Assembly (NCBI RefSeq): GCF_019511525.1
Contig: NZ_JAEUAT010000009.1
Span: 1 to 64,000 of the forward strand
Source: Rhizobium cauense
GTDB taxonomy: Bacteria; Pseudomonadota; Alphaproteobacteria; Rhizobiales; Rhizobiaceae
Direction: 5' to 3'
DNA length: 64,000 nucleotides
Part shown: positions 42,884-51,603 of the stretch, one piece after another
Position numbering within the stretch: position 1 is the first letter of the stretch
How the letters are laid out: each line of letters starts with the position of its first letter
The notes under the pieces: generated by a model
The model's database searches: none
What the model was told of the DNA's origin: nothing
Seen by the model: the letters and a program-made list of their open reading frames with translations, nothing else
Position numbers and translations under genes: made by a program

Positions 42884-43833
42884 GCCAGCGTCACGACTTT
42901 GGTCAGGTGGCGCGGCGATACCGTGTCGATTTTTCTCGATTGTGCGACACGCTCGCCGAGGAGCTGAAGAGCCGGGAGAACGATAAGTGCTGCAAGCGAG
43001 AGATCGGCATCAACAAGCAACTCGATATCGCCAGGGCCACCGAAACCGATGACGATGGCGCCCTTTTCCCGCAGTTCTTCGACGAGCTTGGCTTCGGCGT
43101 CCTTCTGATCGGCGCTGTAAAGCATGACAGCCGCGGTCTTTTCATCGACGAGGCTGATCGGGCCATGGCGATACTCAAGCGGGTGGAACGGCTGCGTCAG
43201 GGTCTGGCTCATCTCCATCAGTTTCAACGCGCCTTCCGACGCAATGCCGAAGAGCGGGCCGCCGCCGAGAAAGACGAAGTGGCTGCGATCGAGAAACCGC
43301 TTGGTGAGCGAAGTATCGAGGGCTTCGGCAAGCCTCCTTGCGGAAGCGACGGCCTTATCCGGGATCGTCTGGCCGATCATCTGCAGACCGAGCAACAGCA
43401 TGAGACTGGCCGAGACCGACATGACGATGCCTTCTTCACCGTGGGTCGGCGAGGCAACGACGTCATCGCTGCAGTTGGCAAGCGAGCTCTCTGCCTCGAC
43501 GGTCAGGGCGGTGACGAACGCGCCGTTCTCGCGGCTCTTTCTGGCAGCGGCTACGGTCTCGGTCGTTTCCCCGCTACGCGAGATCGCCACGACGTGCGTG
43601 TTCTTCCAGTCGGGCCAGAAGAACGATGGGCGGTTCAACCATTCGGCGCCCGGTACGGCGATCGCCCGGCGCCCAGCATTGTTCGCATAGGCCGCAAGCG
43701 ACATGGCGAGATAGTAGGATGTGCCGCAGCCGACGTAGACGAGGACATCGTCGCGCCGGGTTGGCGCGTTCGAGCCCAGCGCCTTTTCCCAGAAAGGGAA
43801 CTGTTCGCGGATGACTTTTTCGGTCGTGTTCAT
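42880..43833 (-). CDS. SIS-domain sugar isomerase/deaminase (AgaS-like)
   Basis: The 317-residue product has two SIS domains: YVGCGTSYYLAMSLAAYANN and HVVAISRSGETTETVAAARK (first), FVFLGGGPLFGIASEGALKL and HGPISLVDEKTAAVML (second). The layout is that of the GlmS isomerase domain and of AgaS/NagB-II enzymes that deaminate and isomerise galactosamine-6-P or glucosamine-6-P. The start MNTTEKVIREQFPFW at 43833 is chosen because the open frame further up enters the permease gene. Position in the operon, with a kinase and GatZ-like protein, supports hexosamine-phosphate use (inference). Confidence 0.85.
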   Translation of the reverse strand: MNTTEKVIREQFPFWEKALGSNAPTRRDDVLVYVGCGTSYYLAMSLAAYANNAGRRAIAVPGAEWLNRPSFFWPDWKNTHVVAISRSGETTETVAAARKSRENGAFVTALTVEAESSLANCSDDVVASPTHGEEGIVMSVSASLMLLLGLQMIGQTIPDKAVASARRLAEALDTSLTKRFLDRSHFVFLGGGPLFGIASEGALKLMEMSQTLTQPFHPLEYRHGPISLVDEKTAAVMLYSADQKDAEAKLVEELREKGAIVIGFGGPGDIELLVDADLSLAALIVLPALQLLGERVAQSRKIDTVSPRHLTKVVTLA

Positions 43834-43844
43834 GGTGACTCCGA

Positions 43845-44702
43845 TTACTTGACCGAGCCGGCCAGCAAACCGCTGACGAGATATCGGTTGAGGAAAATGA
43901 CGACGAGGGCGGGGATGACGATCGCGATGGAGCCGCTGGCCGTGATCAGCCCGTAGTCGATGAAGTTTTTCGTGACGAACTCGGGAATGAGAACAGTCAA
44001 TGGCTTGGTTGCCTGTGGCGAGAAGATCAGCGGCACGAGATATTGTCCCCATGCACCGAGGAAGGTCAGGATTGCCGCGGCGGTCAGACCGGGGCCTGCA
44101 AGCGGCAGCACGATGTTGAAGAAGATGTAGAGACGTCCCGCGCCATCGAGCTGCGCGGCTTCTTCAAGCGCCAGCGGCAAAGCCTCAAAGACACTGCGCA
44201 ACAGCCAGAGCGAAAGTGGCAGGTAAGCCGAGACATAGATCAGTGCGACGCCGACATAAGTGTCGACGAGATGGATCTTGATCATGATCTGGTAGAGCGG
44301 GATCAGTACGGCGTAGGCGGGGATCGCAAGCGTCGCGACGACAAGGCCGAAGAGCGCATTGCGGCCGGGAAAGCGGATGCGGGTGAAGGCATAGGCGCCG
44401 AGTGCGGAAATAGCCACACAAAGCAGCGTCGCTGCCGCCGACGTGATGACGCTGTTCAGCAGCGCCGCGCGAAACTGCCGCCAGACTTCCACGCCGCCGA
44501 TGCGGTCGACATTTATGCCGAGCAGGCGCGAATAGTGATCGAGGGTAAAATGCTGCGGGAAGAAGTGAATCGGCCTGACGGAGAAGTCGTCCGTCGGCGT
44601 CACGGAGCTTGCGACGGTCCAGTAGATCGGGCCGAGCGACCAGATTAACAACACGGCGACGCCGATCCATATCATCAGGCGATAGAGAAGCGAGGGTTTC
44701 AT
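43845..44702 (-). CDS. Sugar ABC transporter permease (MalG type)
   Basis: The 285-residue product has six predicted membrane helices, the first LIWSLGPIYWTVASSV, and the EAA-like loop LEEAAQLDGAGRLYIFFNIV in the cytoplasmic segment that contacts the ATPase. It pairs with the MalF-type permease directly upstream, whose stop shares a base with this start (TGATG). Together with the binding protein at 45616-46869 and the ATPase at 40451 it forms one importer of the CUT1 family. Confidence 0.92.
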   Translation of the reverse strand: MKPSLLYRLMIWIGVAVLLIWSLGPIYWTVASSVTPTDDFSVRPIHFFPQHFTLDHYSRLLGINVDRIGGVEVWRQFRAALLNSVITSAAATLLCVAISALGAYAFTRIRFPGRNALFGLVVATLAIPAYAVLIPLYQIMIKIHLVDTYVGVALIYVSAYLPLSLWLLRSVFEALPLALEEAAQLDGAGRLYIFFNIVLPLAGPGLTAAAILTFLGAWGQYLVPLIFSPQATKPLTVLIPEFVTKNFIDYGLITASGSIAIVIPALVVIFLNRYLVSGLLAGSVK

Positions 44703-45619
44703 CAGTCGAACCGTGTGTTGCGATAGACTCGAAGGACGTAAATGAGCGAAACGAGAAGCGAGACGAAGGTGATGACGACCGAGAGCGCCATGCCGTAGGA
44801 AAAGCGCAGGTTCTGGAAGGTCTCCAGATAGATCTGCACGAGGATCGGTCGCGTCTCGAGACTGGACCCGGCAAGAACCCAGGCTTCATCGAAGAGGTTG
44901 AAAGCGTTCACCGTTGCGTTGGTCATGGCAACCGCGATGGCGCTGCGAACAAGCGGAAGGGTGACCAGTGCGAACATCTGCGGACGCGTCGCGCCATCGA
45001 TGCGCGCTGCTTCATAAAGATGCGAGGGGATGCTCTGCATCGCCGCGAGAACAATGACGATCGTCAGCGGCATCATGCGCCACACATGCACCACGGTGAC
45101 AGCGATGATGGCGCTGGTCCGGTCGTTGAACCAGACGTGGTTGTCGAAGGGAAGCCCGAGCGAAGTAAGAATGCCATTCAGGAGGCCGGCGCCAGGCTGA
45201 TAGATCCACAACCAGATCACCGAGTTGACGACACCCGGAAGCGCCCAGGGCAGGATGACCGCCGCAAGAACCCACTGCCGGCCGACCTTCAACTGGTTGA
45301 TTAAGGACGCTGCCAGCACGCCGAAGATCGTTTCCGCAAGCACAGCAAGGACGACGTAGGTGAGTGTATTGACCCACGTCGTGCCAAGCTGTCCGTCGGA
45401 CAGCATGCGCGTGTAGTTTTCGAGCCCGACGAAAGGCGTGCCCGCCTGCATCGGATTGACCCGATGGAGACTGTCCCAGAGCGTTCGCGCCATCGGATAG
45501 AAGACGAGCGCTGCCATGGTGATAAGGATTGGAGAGACCAACACGACGCCGAGTGTGGTGTCGGCATTGAAGCCGACACCCTTCTTCGCTGAAGTCTCCT
45601 TGAAGGCCACTGCGCTCAT
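44702..45619 (-). CDS. Sugar ABC transporter permease (MalF type)
   Basis: The 305-residue product has six membrane helices (VVLVSPILITMAALVFYPMA first) and the EAA loop LYEAARIDGATRPQMFALVT. It follows the binding-protein gene with an ATGA overlap. CUT1-family importers usually carry oligosaccharides, polyols or sugar phosphates rather than simple monosaccharides, which fits a galactoside or hexosamine-containing substrate. Confidence 0.92.
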   Translation of the reverse strand: MSAVAFKETSAKKGVGFNADTTLGVVLVSPILITMAALVFYPMARTLWDSLHRVNPMQAGTPFVGLENYTRMLSDGQLGTTWVNTLTYVVLAVLAETIFGVLAASLINQLKVGRQWVLAAVILPWALPGVVNSVIWLWIYQPGAGLLNGILTSLGLPFDNHVWFNDRTSAIIAVTVVHVWRMMPLTIVIVLAAMQSIPSHLYEAARIDGATRPQMFALVTLPLVRSAIAVAMTNATVNAFNLFDEAWVLAGSSLETRPILVQIYLETFQNLRFSYGMALSVVITFVSLLVSLIYVLRVYRNTRFD

Positions 45620-46869
45620 TGCGCCATTGCCTGCTTGGCGGCATAGGCAATGCTTTCGACAGCCTGGTCAACAGTCATCTGGCCCTTGGCGGCGCTGTTG
45701 ATTGCTGTGTTCACGCCGCTGGAGAATTGCGGATACCAGGGAGGCGTTCCCTGTGGGAACAACGCTTCAACTGTCTTCGACTGCGCGACGAGCGCATCGC
45801 CGCTGTTCAGTTTTCCTTCCGAGTTGAGTTCGGCCAATGCCGAGGTGCGGGTCGGCAGGAAGCCGTTGGCCATGTTCTTTTTCTGGAACTCGCGGCTCGT
45901 GAACCATTTGACGAACGCAACGGCTGCTTCCTTGTTGGGCGACACGTTCGGGATCGCAAGCGCCTCCGGCAGGCCGAAGCTGCGCGTCTCGCCGCTCTCT
46001 GTCGGAACCAGGATCGCCTCCACCTGGCCGGCTACTTTAGACTGCTTCGGATCGTTCATCTGACCGAGACGACCGGGTTCGCCCGAGATCATGATGCTGG
46101 TCAAGCCCTGGGAGAACATTCCTTCGTTGATCTGGCTATCCTTGAGGCCGGTGGAGGCCGGATCGACCAGACCTTCCTTCAGAAGCATCAGTTCGAAGGC
46201 GAGCGCCTTGTAGCCTGCGGAATCCGGCTTCGTGAAAAGCGGATTGAAGTCCTTGTCGAAGAGTTCGCCGCCGAAGGCCTTGGTCAGCAGGTACCAGCTC
46301 GTGGAAGCGCCCTCGGTCGCCGAGACCGGCAAGCCGATCGGATAGGTGGCGATGCCCTTTTCCTTAATCTGCTTGGCAGCCGCCACCAGCTGATCGAGGG
46401 TCTTCGGGGTCTCCATGATGCCGGCATCTGCGAAGTGCTTCTTGTTGATGAGCATTACGCGGAAGTCGTTTGAATAGGGAACGCCAAGCAGCTTTCCGTC
46501 GACCGTGAAGATCTTGGCCACGCCGATGTCCTTTACGCTGTCGGCATCGATCACGTCGTTCAGCGGCATGTACCAGTCGGCTGCTGCGAACTGACCGGTC
46601 CAGGACCAGTCGAATTCGGTCACGTCGGCCGGTGGAGTGCCGGCAACCAGTGCCGTCACCAGCTTCGGGCGGATGTCGTCCCAGGACAGCGTCTGCAGGT
46701 CGACATGGATACCGGTTTCGGCCTCGAATGCAGCGGCTATATCGGCACCCTGCGGCGACGGCATCAGTACGGTGATCGATTCACCGGCGAGTGGTTTGTC
46801 TTGCGCGACGGCCGGAAGCGCAACAGCCAGGGCGGCTGAAGCGAGCAGTGATAGAATTGTTTTACGCAT
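45616..46869 (-). CDS. Sugar ABC transporter substrate-binding protein
   Basis: The 417-residue product begins MRKTILSLLASAALAVALPA with a signal peptide (cleavage near AVAQ) and has the extracellular solute-binding type 1 fold: ITVLMPSPQGADIAAAFEAE, LVTALVAGTPPADVTEFDWS, LLGVPYSNDFRVMLINKKHF. It is periplasmic and gives the importer its specificity. ATG 46869 is preferred to 46893 because the signal peptide begins there and GGAACATG-type spacing is normal (AAGGATGGGAAC upstream). Confidence 0.92.
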   Translation of the reverse strand: MRKTILSLLASAALAVALPAVAQDKPLAGESITVLMPSPQGADIAAAFEAETGIHVDLQTLSWDDIRPKLVTALVAGTPPADVTEFDWSWTGQFAAADWYMPLNDVIDADSVKDIGVAKIFTVDGKLLGVPYSNDFRVMLINKKHFADAGIMETPKTLDQLVAAAKQIKEKGIATYPIGLPVSATEGASTSWYLLTKAFGGELFDKDFNPLFTKPDSAGYKALAFELMLLKEGLVDPASTGLKDSQINEGMFSQGLTSIMISGEPGRLGQMNDPKQSKVAGQVEAILVPTESGETRSFGLPEALAIPNVSPNKEAAVAFVKWFTSREFQKKNMANGFLPTRTSALAELNSEGKLNSGDALVAQSKTVEALFPQGTPPWYPQFSSGVNTAINSAAKGQMTVDQAVESIAYAAKQAMAQ

Positions 46870-46907
46870 GTTCCCATCCTTCTTTGTTATCAAGGCTTTA
46901 CGTGACT

Positions 46908-47858
46908 TTATTGCGCAAACGCCGCTGTTGCCGACGCGGCGACGTGCCCGATCCAGCTTTCGTCTATGGGCCAGTCGAGAAGTTGGGCGGCAGCAAAGAG
47001 CGCTCCGCCAATCGGTGGTAACTTCGGAGCAACCGGGGGGCGACCGATGCGTTTCTCCAGCGCATTTAGGAGGATGGTGCTCCGGAATGTGCCACCGGCA
47101 AAGGTCCAGTCGGACACCGGCCCGCAGTGACCGGCAATCGCGCGGTGGTGCTTGGCGAGTTCGTCCGCGGCCAGGTCGATCAAGCCGACGGCCGCGGCGT
47201 CGCCGCTTTGCGCTGCGCGATCGACCACGGCGGACAAGGCGGCGATGCTCGACCGCTTCGCATCCGTTGTCGCCCAGGCGCCCAGGCTGTCCATAGGATT
47301 TGTCGCGTCGAGTTGTAGGTGATCAAAAACTGCCTTTGCCAGTACCGTCGGCGGCAGGCGCCCATCAAGGCTTTGGCTGACCAGATTGAGCGCCAGTCGG
47401 CCGATCCAGTAGCTGCTGCCTTCATCGCCGATGACGTCGCCCCAGCCGCCAGTCCGTGCTGGCTCACCTTCTGCACTGCGCGCCCAGGCCATGGATCCGG
47501 TTCCGGAGAGGACGAGAATACCGGACCTGCCGGCAAGCGCGCCGAGGTGCGCAGCATCGACATCGTTGAGAACGCGTGTCCGTGCTTTCGGGAAGGACTG
47601 ATCTATGGTCTCTTCGAGAAGGCGGGAAAGACGGGCGACCTCCCCGTAGACGGGCAACGCGGCCGCGACTGCGGCTAGTCGCTCCTCGCCGCAAAACGGC
47701 GCGAGATGCGTCTCAAGTTCGGTCCGCCAGCCTGGATTGTCCATGGCATTCACACCGCCGCCAAGACCGGTGCGAAGGATGTGTCCACTGCGATCGGCAA
47801 GCGCCACCATCACCTTGGTCCCGCCGCCATCGATGCCGAGTATCAGATCGTCGCTCAA
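46908..47858 (-). CDS. BadF/BadG-type sugar kinase (N-acetylglucosamine/glucosamine kinase-like)
   Basis: The 316-residue product has the ASKHA phosphate-1 motif LILGIDGGGTKVMVALAD, the catalytic-region Asp in RVLNDVDAAHLGAL, phosphate-2 GILVLSGTGSMAWARS, and GGWGDVIGDEGSSYWIGRLA and adenosine-region FAGGTFRSTILLNAL. The family phosphorylates hexosamines such as GlcNAc or glucosamine. The start overlaps the stop of the repressor gene (ATGA). It would supply the sugar phosphate for the SIS-domain enzyme. Confidence 0.87.
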   Translation of the reverse strand: MSDDLILGIDGGGTKVMVALADRSGHILRTGLGGGVNAMDNPGWRTELETHLAPFCGEERLAAVAAALPVYGEVARLSRLLEETIDQSFPKARTRVLNDVDAAHLGALAGRSGILVLSGTGSMAWARSAEGEPARTGGWGDVIGDEGSSYWIGRLALNLVSQSLDGRLPPTVLAKAVFDHLQLDATNPMDSLGAWATTDAKRSSIAALSAVVDRAAQSGDAAAVGLIDLAADELAKHHRAIAGHCGPVSDWTFAGGTFRSTILLNALEKRIGRPPVAPKLPPIGGALFAAAQLLDWPIDESWIGHVAASATAAFAQ

Positions 47859-48649
47859 GACTTTGCTCCCCGATCAGCAATAATGGTCTCGACACCAAGT
47901 TCGGTGAGCTGCGCGCTCCATTCTTTCGAGAGACCGTCGTCGGTGATCAGCTTCGCGCTGTTCAAGGGAGCAACCTTGTAAGTGGCCGTCGTGCCGAACT
48001 TCGAAGAATCCGCCAGGACGAACCGATTGTTGGAACGCGTGAGCATTTTCTTGTTGAGGCTGGCTTCGGCGCTGTCCACGCTGTAGATCGCGCCGTCGCC
48101 GCTCACAGCACTTGCGCCGAGAAACAGCTGGTCGAGCCAGATGGTCTCCAGCATGGCTTCTGCCTGGGGGCCAACGAGCGATGCGTTTTCGCTGCGCAGC
48201 TGCCCCCCGAGAAGGACGACATCGAGGTTCGGGACGTTCATGAACTCCTGCGCCACGATCAGGCCGTTCGTGAAGATGCGAAGGGGCATGGGATTGATGC
48301 GGATCAACTTGGCAAGCTGAAGCACTGTCGTGCCGGCATCCAGGAAGATCGCCGTCCGCGGAGAGAGGCGTTCATAGGCGGCGTTCGCAATGGCGCGCTT
48401 GGCGGCCAACTGACGCTTCTCGCGCTCCTGAAAGGCAAGCTCCACCGAAGAACCCTCGGCAATGCGGGCGCCCCCATGAACGCGATCGATTGCGCCTGCG
48501 TCTTGCAGCAGTTGGAGATCGCGTCGGACGGTAGCAAGCGATGCGCCGACGGCATCTGCGATGTCCTGGATCGTGGAGAAGCCATTGGCATAGAGATGAC
48601 TGCGGATGAGATCCTGCCGATCAGTCTTGACGCCGCCGCTCTGGTTCAA
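47855..48649 (-). CDS. DeoR-family transcriptional repressor
   Basis: From the TTG at 48649 (AAGGGG seven bases upstream) the product is 264 residues: N-terminal helix-turn-helix (RQDLIRSHLYANGFSTIQDI, ATVRRDLQLLQDAGAIDRVH) and the C-terminal sugar-phosphate sensor (AIFLDAGTTVLQLAKLI, LDVVLLGGQLRSENASLVGP, FVLADSSKFGTTATYKVAPL). An in-frame ATG at 48712 would place the start inside the inverted repeat that probably is the operator, so the TTG is preferred. It heads the catabolic operon and is expected to be released by a phosphorylated intermediate. Confidence 0.88.
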   Translation of the reverse strand: MNQSGGVKTDRQDLIRSHLYANGFSTIQDIADAVGASLATVRRDLQLLQDAGAIDRVHGGARIAEGSSVELAFQEREKRQLAAKRAIANAAYERLSPRTAIFLDAGTTVLQLAKLIRINPMPLRIFTNGLIVAQEFMNVPNLDVVLLGGQLRSENASLVGPQAEAMLETIWLDQLFLGASAVSGDGAIYSVDSAEASLNKKMLTRSNNRFVLADSSKFGTTATYKVAPLNSAKLITDDGLSKEWSAQLTELGVETIIADRGAKS

Positions 48650-48695
48650 CGCGTGTCCCCTTTTCTGAATTCTGATTTCACTCAGATTTTCACCG

Positions 48696-48731
48696 AAAAA
48701 GATCAATGTCAATCACAATAGTGATCTTTTT
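48696..48731. promoter_or_regulatory. Inverted-repeat operator candidate of the DeoR repressor
   Basis: AAAAAGATCA (48696-48705) is mirrored by TGATCTTTTT (48722-48731) with 16 bases between; TTTTGATCG follows at once. This 10-bp perfect inverted repeat lies just before the repressor gene at the head of the operon, where autoregulation is usual. Confidence 0.6.
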
Positions 48732-48755
48732 TGATCGTTTTATGAAGGCGCAAAC

Positions 48756-48782
48756 AAAAACGGCGCCTCCTGGAAGGCGCCG
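48756..48782 (-). terminator. Rho-independent terminator upstream of melA's coding end, facing the sugar operon
   Basis: Perfect stem CGGCGCCT (48761-48768) / AGGCGCCG (48775-48782) with a six-base loop; on the minus strand it is followed by five T (48756-48760). It lies 22 bases after the alpha-galactosidase stop and ends that transcript before the DeoR operon promoter. Confidence 0.85.
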
Positions 48783-48804
48783 CTGATGAGAGGGCAGGGC
48801 GTGT

Positions 48805-50121
48805 TCAGTGATACTTGGGCAAGAGGTCACCGTGTTGTTCGATCAGATCATCGACCATGCGCCAGATTTCGTCAGGCGAGAGCTCGGCGGATGTGTGCGG
48901 ATCGAGAAGTGCAGCCTGGTAGATCCGGTCTCTTTTCCCCGTCAGCGCGGCTTCGACGGTGAGTTCCTGCACGGAAATGCTCAACCGCATGACGGCTGCG
49001 AGCTGGGACGGGATTTTCCCGATCCGAGTGGGCTGGATGCCATTGCGGTCGACGTGGCAGGGAACTTCCACGATGCATTCCGATGGAAGATTTTCGATCA
49101 GGCCGTTGTTTGGAACATTGCCATAGATCAGCGCTGGCTTGCCGGTCACCGCGGCGTGGATGATGCCGGCTGCATATTCGTTGCTTCGGCAGACGTCGAT
49201 CGGTTTGCCGCCTTCGAGATCGTGGCGCAGGGCATGCCATTCGGCGATCTGCACCTCGCATCGGCGGATATATTCATCGAGCGGTATGTTGAGCTGGTCA
49301 ACCAGTTCCGGCCGGCGGTCCTTGATGTACCATGACGTATATTCGGAAAAATGCTCGCTGGATTCGGTCACGAAATAGCCGAGACGTTTCAGCGCGTCGA
49401 ACCGGACGCGGTCATCGGCCGGAACATTGCCTTCGCCGCCGAGCGCCTTCAGCCGGGGATAGAGGTCTTCACGGCCGCCATTGGCGCCGATCTTCTCGTA
49501 TTTGAGAAAGAAGGCGATGTGGTTGATGCCGGCCGAGATGTAGTTAATATTGTCGATGCTCTCGCCAAGGCAGTCGGCAAGATGACCCGCCGTGTGCTGC
49601 ACGCTATGACACAAGCCGACGTTACGAATTGCCGGCGAAATTTCCTTGATCGCCCAGCAGTTGATCGCCATCGGGTTGACGTATTGCATCAGCAACGCAT
49701 TCGGGCAGACGTCCTCCATGTCGCGGCAGATTGCTTCCAGGACAGGGATTGTTCGCAGGCCGCGGAAGATGCCGCCGATGCCGAGCGTGTCGGCAATCGT
49801 CTGTCGCAGGCCATATCTCTTTGGAACGTCGAAATCCGTGACGGTCGCCGGCTTGTAGCCGCCGACTTGCATCATGAGGATCACGAAATCCGATCCCTTC
49901 AACGCCTGCCGACGATCGAGTGTCGCTGCAATGCGCACCGAACTGAGCTTCAGCGCCTCGCATATGCGTCGCGCAACGATCTCTGACGTCTTCAGACGCT
50001 CGGGATCGATGTCGAACAGGGTGATGACGTAGTCTTGATCGGATGGGGTCGACAGGACATCGCCGAGGATGTTCTGGGCAAAGACTGTGCTTCCGGCTCC
50101 AACAAGGCAAATTTTGGGCAT
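48805..50121 (-). CDS. melA: Alpha-galactosidase, glycoside hydrolase family 4
   Basis: The 438-residue product has the NAD-binding start MPKICLVGAGSTVFAQNILG, the family-4 metal/substrate motif in IRNVGLCHSVQHTAGHL (CHSV, the form associated with alpha-galactosidases), YVNPMAINCWAI with the conserved Asn, and GINHIAFFL. GH4 enzymes use NAD and a divalent metal, hydrolysing by oxidation and elimination in the cytoplasm. ATG 50121 with GGAGAACC upstream is chosen over frames that extend into the divergent promoter. It would free galactose or a galactose derivative from an imported alpha-galactoside. Confidence 0.92.
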   Translation of the reverse strand: MPKICLVGAGSTVFAQNILGDVLSTPSDQDYVITLFDIDPERLKTSEIVARRICEALKLSSVRIAATLDRRQALKGSDFVILMMQVGGYKPATVTDFDVPKRYGLRQTIADTLGIGGIFRGLRTIPVLEAICRDMEDVCPNALLMQYVNPMAINCWAIKEISPAIRNVGLCHSVQHTAGHLADCLGESIDNINYISAGINHIAFFLKYEKIGANGGREDLYPRLKALGGEGNVPADDRVRFDALKRLGYFVTESSEHFSEYTSWYIKDRRPELVDQLNIPLDEYIRRCEVQIAEWHALRHDLEGGKPIDVCRSNEYAAGIIHAAVTGKPALIYGNVPNNGLIENLPSECIVEVPCHVDRNGIQPTRIGKIPSQLAAVMRLSISVQELTVEAALTGKRDRIYQAALLDPHTSAELSPDEIWRMVDDLIEQHGDLLPKYH

Positions 50122-50220
50122 GTGGTTCTCCTCTGATTGATGAACCTTGTCATGCCTCATTCCAATCGGGATTTTCTTCCTGCTATAGAAGAAATTATTC
50201 TTGAATCGGAGCATCGATCT

Positions 50221-51072
50221 ATGAAAGTGGAGGAGACGAGCGCGTCGGGGCAATGGGTTGCGTCGCCGCGAGCCTTCCTAGTCGAACAGCATGTGGCGGA
50301 TACGATGACGTCCGCGCATTGGCACGATCACATCGAGATCAATCTGCTTATTGCAGGGACGATGACCTATCTCTTCAATGGGAAGCAGGAACACGTGGAG
50401 GCAGGCCGCCTCGTGCTGTTCTGGGCTGCGATCCCTCATCAGACAATCCTGGTCACGCCGGATTCTCCCTTGATCTGCATCTATTTGCCGCTTGTTGATT
50501 TCCTGGCTCTTCCTATCGATATCACGGCGAGGCAGGATGTCTTGCAGGGGGCATTCATTCATCAAGCGAGCCCGTCGCAGGGCGTTTCTGTTTCAGGAAC
50601 GCGATGGGTCCAAGAATGGAGTTTGGGCGATCCGTCACGTCGGCAGTTGGTGATCGATGAGGTCGCAGTTTGCGTGCGGCGGCTGATCTTAGATCATGCC
50701 GACAGCGAGGTGCGGCGCAGCGTTGCGGCGGCGTCGACCAGCCCGAGTATCCGGCATGCTCAGACCCTTACCGAACTGATCACCAGGCTCTATGGCGAAG
50801 CGTTGACACTGCAATCGATCGCAAAACTCGCTCGCGTTCATCCGACGACTGCAAACAGGGCGTTCCGCGAGGTGTTCGGAATTTCGGTGATGGAATATCT
50901 CACCCGCTTCCGGCTTTCGCGAGCGATGCAGAGGCTGGCCGAGACAGACGATCCCATCGTACAGATAGCGCATGACAGCGGGTTCGGCTCCACCGCGCGT
51001 TTCTACCATGTCTTCAAGGAACGTACCGACAATACGCCGCGGCAGTTTCGAATGGCAGCGCGGATGAGGTGA
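50221..51072 (+). CDS. AraC-family regulator
   Basis: The 283-residue product has an N-terminal cupin sensor (VEQHVADTMTSAHWHDHIEI, LIAGTMTYLFNGKQEHVEAG, LVLFWAAIPHQ) and two C-terminal helix-turn-helix motifs (LTLQSIAKLARVHPTTANRA, PIVQIAHDSGFGSTARFYHV), ending FKERTDNTPRQFR. It is of the MelR type and divergent from the alpha-galactosidase gene, about 100 bases apart, so it very likely controls it. ATG 50221 with GGAG upstream is preferred; an ATG at 50137 would add 28 residues from the promoter region. Confidence 0.9.
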   Translation: MKVEETSASGQWVASPRAFLVEQHVADTMTSAHWHDHIEINLLIAGTMTYLFNGKQEHVEAGRLVLFWAAIPHQTILVTPDSPLICIYLPLVDFLALPIDITARQDVLQGAFIHQASPSQGVSVSGTRWVQEWSLGDPSRRQLVIDEVAVCVRRLILDHADSEVRRSVAAASTSPSIRHAQTLTELITRLYGEALTLQSIAKLARVHPTTANRAFREVFGISVMEYLTRFRLSRAMQRLAETDDPIVQIAHDSGFGSTARFYHVFKERTDNTPRQFRMAARMR

Positions 51073-51603
51073 CCGAACATCGCGATTGCTCGAGTTTGTT
51101 TCCGGCATGGCGGCCGTTCAACGGCAATCGTGTGCAATCTTGCGTTGTCGGCAGCCGAGACTAAGGCCGCGGCCTTGCGGATAACGTCATGACGACGCTT
51201 GGATGGGATCGGGAGGTGGCCGCGTTGCCGATTTATCGAATACGGATTGTAGCAAACAGAGACTGGTCGACAGCCGGGGGAATGGGACGCTCATTCCCAG
51301 CGCATCTTAGATTACGTATTCCTCCTGGTTCTCACATCAAGTGCAAGAATCCAGCATAATTCTCAAATTAAGTGTGAGGCGGTCTTGTCATACGCTCACC
51401 ACCGGCTTTGATCCATCGGGGCGGTCGATCATCCCCACACACCAAAGCAATCACTCCGCAGCTGCTTCTAACCACAGCACGCTCCACACGCTGAGAGGCA
51501 GCCGCGCAATGTCTCTAGTCGTGGATCCTCTCCAGTCTTCGAACCCGAAGACCGGGCGCCGGACGGAGATTGCTAAGGATCTGGATCTTGTGAGCAGTTA
51601 CGC
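51073..51603. other. No gene seen between the AraC and aldolase genes
   Basis: 530 bases between convergent genes. A plus-strand frame ending at 51610 (MSLVVDPLQSSNPKTGRRTE, IAKDLDLVSSYAY) has no ribosome binding site and no recognised family. No hairpin with T-run was found. Confidence 0.4.

Noticed and set aside
41864..43956. Long plus-strand open frames (367 and 349 codons) across the GatZ-like and SIS genes
   Set aside because: Antisense shadows of recognised minus-strand genes; no family motifs or ribosome binding sites.
47576..48721. 381-codon plus-strand open frame
   Set aside because: Antisense to the kinase and DeoR genes, which have clear motifs.
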